The notes beneath the pieces were generated by a model that saw only the letters and a program-made list of their open reading frames with translations, had not been told where the DNA came from and made no database searches. A program made the position numbers and the translations under genes. DNA of 64,000 nucleotides. Origin: Amylibacter sp. SFDW26 (GTDB lineage Bacteria; Pseudomonadota; Alphaproteobacteria; Rhodobacterales; Rhodobacteraceae). The DNA lies in contig NZ_WEIC01000001.1 of NCBI RefSeq assembly GCF_009184395.1, forward strand, positions 248,001 through 312,000, read 5' to 3'. Shown here in pieces: positions 61,741-64,000 of the stretch (its first letter is position 1; each line of letters begins with the position of its first letter).

Positions 61741-62406
61741 ATGGGAAACAATCAACATAAGTCTGTGAGGACTGTAGAATTTGACGGGGCTGTTATGCTT
61801 ATCGGCGGGGGTTTTTGGGATTCAGAAGCCGCACAATTCATTGTTGATTCTGTTTCTGCTGTAATTTGTGCGGACAGTGGCGGATCCGCAGCAATTGATG
61901 CTGGTATCACGCCTGACATGATTATCGGGGATATGGATAGCTTTACGGGGCAGTTTGATGGCACTGTTATTCATTTATCAGAACAAGACAGTACAGATTT
62001 TGAAAAATGCCTCTATTCGGTAAAGGCGCCGTTTTATATTGGGTATGGTTTTTTAGGCGGGCGTCTGGATCATGAATTGGCAGCATTGTCTATATTAACG
62101 CGGTATCCAGAAAAGACTGTAGTATTGATTGGTGAAAAAGACATTTGTTTTCGATGTCCTGATGAAATCACTATGAATATAGAAAAAGGTGCGCGATTTT
62201 CAGTATTCCCTATGGGTGATGTGGAAATGAAGTCTACTGGGTTAGAGTGGCCATTAGATGGGCTTAAAATGTCACCTAAGACGCAAATAGCGACATCTAA
62301 TAGAGTTTCAGATGACCAAGTTACCCTATCCGTTGATAAGGGGGATTCTATAGTTATGGTGCCTTTGGCCTATATGGATGCAGTGATAGCTGCACTAACA
62401 TCCTAA
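61741..62406 (+). CDS. Thiamine diphosphokinase
   Basis: A 221-residue enzyme that makes thiamine diphosphate from thiamine and ATP. Seen: VICADSGGSAAIDAGITPDMIIGDMDS, the EQDSTDFEKC motif and GFLGGRLDHELAAL, with a C-terminal thiamine-binding beta domain. It is divergent from the acidic protein gene and its end overlaps sdaA by 4 bp. No TPP riboswitch is seen upstream. Confidence 0.9.
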   Translation: MGNNQHKSVRTVEFDGAVMLIGGGFWDSEAAQFIVDSVSAVICADSGGSAAIDAGITPDMIIGDMDSFTGQFDGTVIHLSEQDSTDFEKCLYSVKAPFYIGYGFLGGRLDHELAALSILTRYPEKTVVLIGEKDICFRCPDEITMNIEKGARFSVFPMGDVEMKSTGLEWPLDGLKMSPKTQIATSNRVSDDQVTLSVDKGDSIVMVPLAYMDAVIAALTS

Positions 62407-63773
62407 CAAGCTGGTAAGTTTACAGCCAAGCCACCCAATGAAGTCTCTTTATACTTAGAGTTCATATCCAGACCTGTTTGGCGCATTGTTTCGATGCAGG
62501 CATCCAAGGAGACCAAGTGTTTTCCATCACCCCGTAGAGATAGAGACGCCGCAGAAACTGCTTTAATAGCACCTAGGCCATTACGTTCGATACATGGTGC
62601 CTGTACTAAACCTTTGATTGGGTCACATGTCATACCTAAGTGATGCTCTAGTGCGATTTCAGCGGCATTTTCGATCTGTTCGGTCGTTCCACCCATAACG
62701 GCGCATAAACCAGCTGCTGCCATTGCCGAAGCTGAACCAACTTCTCCCTGACATCCAACCTCGGCGCCTGAGATAGATGCGTTTTCTTTTATAAGCGCGC
62801 CAATAGCCGATGCCGTTAGAAGAAATTCATTCACCTTTGAAGCGTCTGCTTCTGGGTAATGGTCCAGATAATAACGCAATGTTGCAGGGATAACGCCGGC
62901 AGCACCGTTTGTAGGTGCAGTTACAACGCGTGCACCTGCAGCGTTTTGTTCATTCACTGCCATTGCATAGGCTGCAATCCAGTCATTGATGATATGTGGT
63001 GCTGCAACGTTTGCACCGCGCTCAGCTTCCAACTCATCGTGGATACCTTTTGCACGACGACGAACATTTAAGCCGCCAGGTAGAATACCGTCAGTTTTAA
63101 AACCTTCTTCAATACACTCATTCATTACGTGCCAGATTTTTTGGATACCTTCGTCCAATTCTTCTGGTGTTCTGTGCATTGTTTCGTTTTCACGTTTCAA
63201 CTCAGCAATGGTTTTGCCTGTCGCTTTGGACATTGCCATCATCTGGTTTGCGCTTTTGAATGGGTAGAATACTTTTTGGGTATATCCACCTTGGGTATCA
63301 TCGGCCATTTCTTCTGGCGTTTGTACGAAACCACCGCCAACGGAATAGAAAATTTGTTCCAGCAGAACATCATCGCCTTTTAATGCCTGAAGGATCATAG
63401 CGTTTGCATGCCCTTCTAGTTGACGATCATAGTCGAAGATTACATCCGTGGATGGATTGAAGCTGTAAACAGGGTGGCCCGCTGGGCGCACAACATTTTG
63501 GTTGGCAATACGTTCTTCTGCTTCTTTTGCCAATGTAGCGTTGAAATCCGCAGGCGTGAAACCGTCTAAGCCTAAGACAACGGCGCGATCTGTACGGTGC
63601 CCCTTGCCTGTAAATGCTAAAGAGCCGTGCAAAGAACAGCGCAGATGATCTGCATCAATCTTTTGATCTTTGATCATACCCAGAAAACGTTCTGCAGCCA
63701 CCATAGGACCCATTGTATGGGAACTTGATGGGCCGATTCCGATTTTAAAAACTTCAAAGATGCTGAGAAACAT
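62403..63773 (-). CDS. sdaA: L-serine ammonia-lyase (iron-sulfur, single chain)
   Basis: A 456-residue [4Fe-4S] L-serine dehydratase that yields pyruvate and ammonia. N-terminal beta domain: [28 protein letters not shown]-terminal alpha domain with cluster cysteines in [42 protein letters not shown] and the final residue-region LPAC. ATG 63773 follows AGGAG by 9 nt. Serine made from glycine by GlyA with gcv-derived methylene-THF would feed this step. Confidence 0.95.
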   Translation of the reverse strand: MFLSIFEVFKIGIGPSSSHTMGPMVAAERFLGMIKDQKIDADHLRCSLHGSLAFTGKGHRTDRAVVLGLDGFTPADFNATLAKEAEERIANQNVVRPAGHPVYSFNPSTDVIFDYDRQLEGHANAMILQALKGDDVLLEQIFYSVGGGFVQTPEEMADDTQGGYTQKVFYPFKSANQMMAMSKATGKTIAELKRENETMHRTPEELDEGIQKIWHVMNECIEEGFKTDGILPGGLNVRRRAKGIHDELEAERGANVAAPHIINDWIAAYAMAVNEQNAAGARVVTAPTNGAAGVIPATLRYYLDHYPEADASKVNEFLLTASAIGALIKENASISGAEVGCQGEVGSASAMAAAGLCAVMGGTTEQIENAAEIALEHHLGMTCDPIKGLVQAPCIERNGLGAIKAVSAASLSLRGDGKHLVSLDACIETMRQTGLDMNSKYKETSLGGLAVNLPAC

Positions 63774-63969
63774 CGGGCTACTCCTAATATACGCTGACAT
63801 ATAGATGACAGATTCTTTTTTTATGAACAGACTAAATGCGACAGAATTTAATTCTGCTTTGGCCTTTTGTGTATTTAATTCACATCAAACTGAATATCGA
63901 AGCGTTTTACACTCGTCGAACCTGTGAATTGGTCTTATAGTGCTGCCGATAATATAAATGGGGAAATAG

Positions 63970-64000
63970 ATGTCCGAAGAACTGTCTCCTGCGGAAAAAG
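63970..64000 (+). CDS. Start of an unidentified gene running off the right edge
   Basis: ATG 63970 opens MSEELSPAEK before the window ends, with GGGGAAA 5-8 nt upstream as a ribosome binding site. Too short to identify. The 196 bp between it and sdaA hold the divergent promoters. Confidence 0.5.
   Translation, partial: MSEELSPAEK

Overview
The window looks like chromosomal DNA of a low-GC marine Alphaproteobacterium of the order Rhodobacterales (Roseobacter group). This rests on gene content and order, not on a search: a his operon ordered hisB-hisH-hisA-hisF-hisE, an RTX protein ending in a Hedgehog/intein (Hint_2-type) domain, a small DUF2842 membrane protein coupled to purA, rlmB next to tRNA-Tyr, a PhnD-like protein without a signal peptide, and many orphan amino-acid and betaine catabolic genes. 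Most genes are ordinary metabolism. No rRNA, CRISPR array, intact insertion sequence or integrase is visible.

Layout. 1-2.6 kb: a plant-type ferredoxin overlaps a selenium-binding protein/methanethiol oxidase gene, divergent from an IclR regulator. 2.7-4.6 kb: a YHS-domain secreted protein, a zinc-ribbon protein, rlmB and tRNA-Tyr. 4.56-7.68 kb: an AT-rich island that starts at the tRNA-Tyr 3' end and finishes at a 14-bp copy of that end; it carries a two-gene PARIS-like anti-phage system (AAA ATPase AriA plus DUF4435/TOPRIM AriB) in which ariA is cut by one in-frame stop codon. 7.7-17.2 kb: catabolic units (enolase-superfamily enzyme with an MDR oxidoreductase; carboxymuconolactone decarboxylase-like protein; two rhodaneses; HglS/DUF1338; LtnD-like dehydrogenase, sugar isomerase, gamma-glutamyltransferase). 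17.5-23.3 kb: a YghU-type glutathione transferase, then a tandem glycine riboswitch controlling gcvT-gcvH-gcvP. 23.3-27.8 kb: an Old Yellow Enzyme, an orphan betaine-type binding protein, a quinone reductase with a divergent LysR regulator, and a TfoX C-domain protein. 27.9-32.0 kb: the his operon, interrupted by a MOSC gene and an opposing DUF2147 gene. 32.0-42.0 kb: a glycosyltransferase-like protein, a DadA-like oxidase, LysR, a DegT aminotransferase, then a gamma-glutamyl-polyamine type group (PuuB-like oxidase, glutamine synthetase-like ligase, class I amidotransferase) divergent from gcdH across a 20-bp palindrome. 42.0-45.0 kb: PhnD-like protein, fatty acid desaturase, TerB-like protein, IclR-type regulator. 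45.3-49.6 kb: a 1427-residue RTX-Hint protein. 49.7-64 kb: rluE, gloA, an atypical tyrosine-phosphatase-like protein, AraC, LysE, pyrG, secG, an esterase, a YcaQ-like protein, HxlR, GFA, purA, an acidic low-complexity protein, thiamine pyrophosphokinase and sdaA.

How parts fit together. The glycine riboswitch, glycine cleavage operon, L-serine dehydratase, betaine-type binding protein, amine oxidases and polyamine-type ligase all fit a cell that lives on small nitrogen compounds. The methanethiol oxidase candidate and the two sulfurtransferases suggest handling of reduced organosulfur. The main accessory find is the tRNA-Tyr island with the disrupted PARIS-like locus. Several strong palindromes and a 4 x 11-bp direct repeat in promoter regions are also listed.
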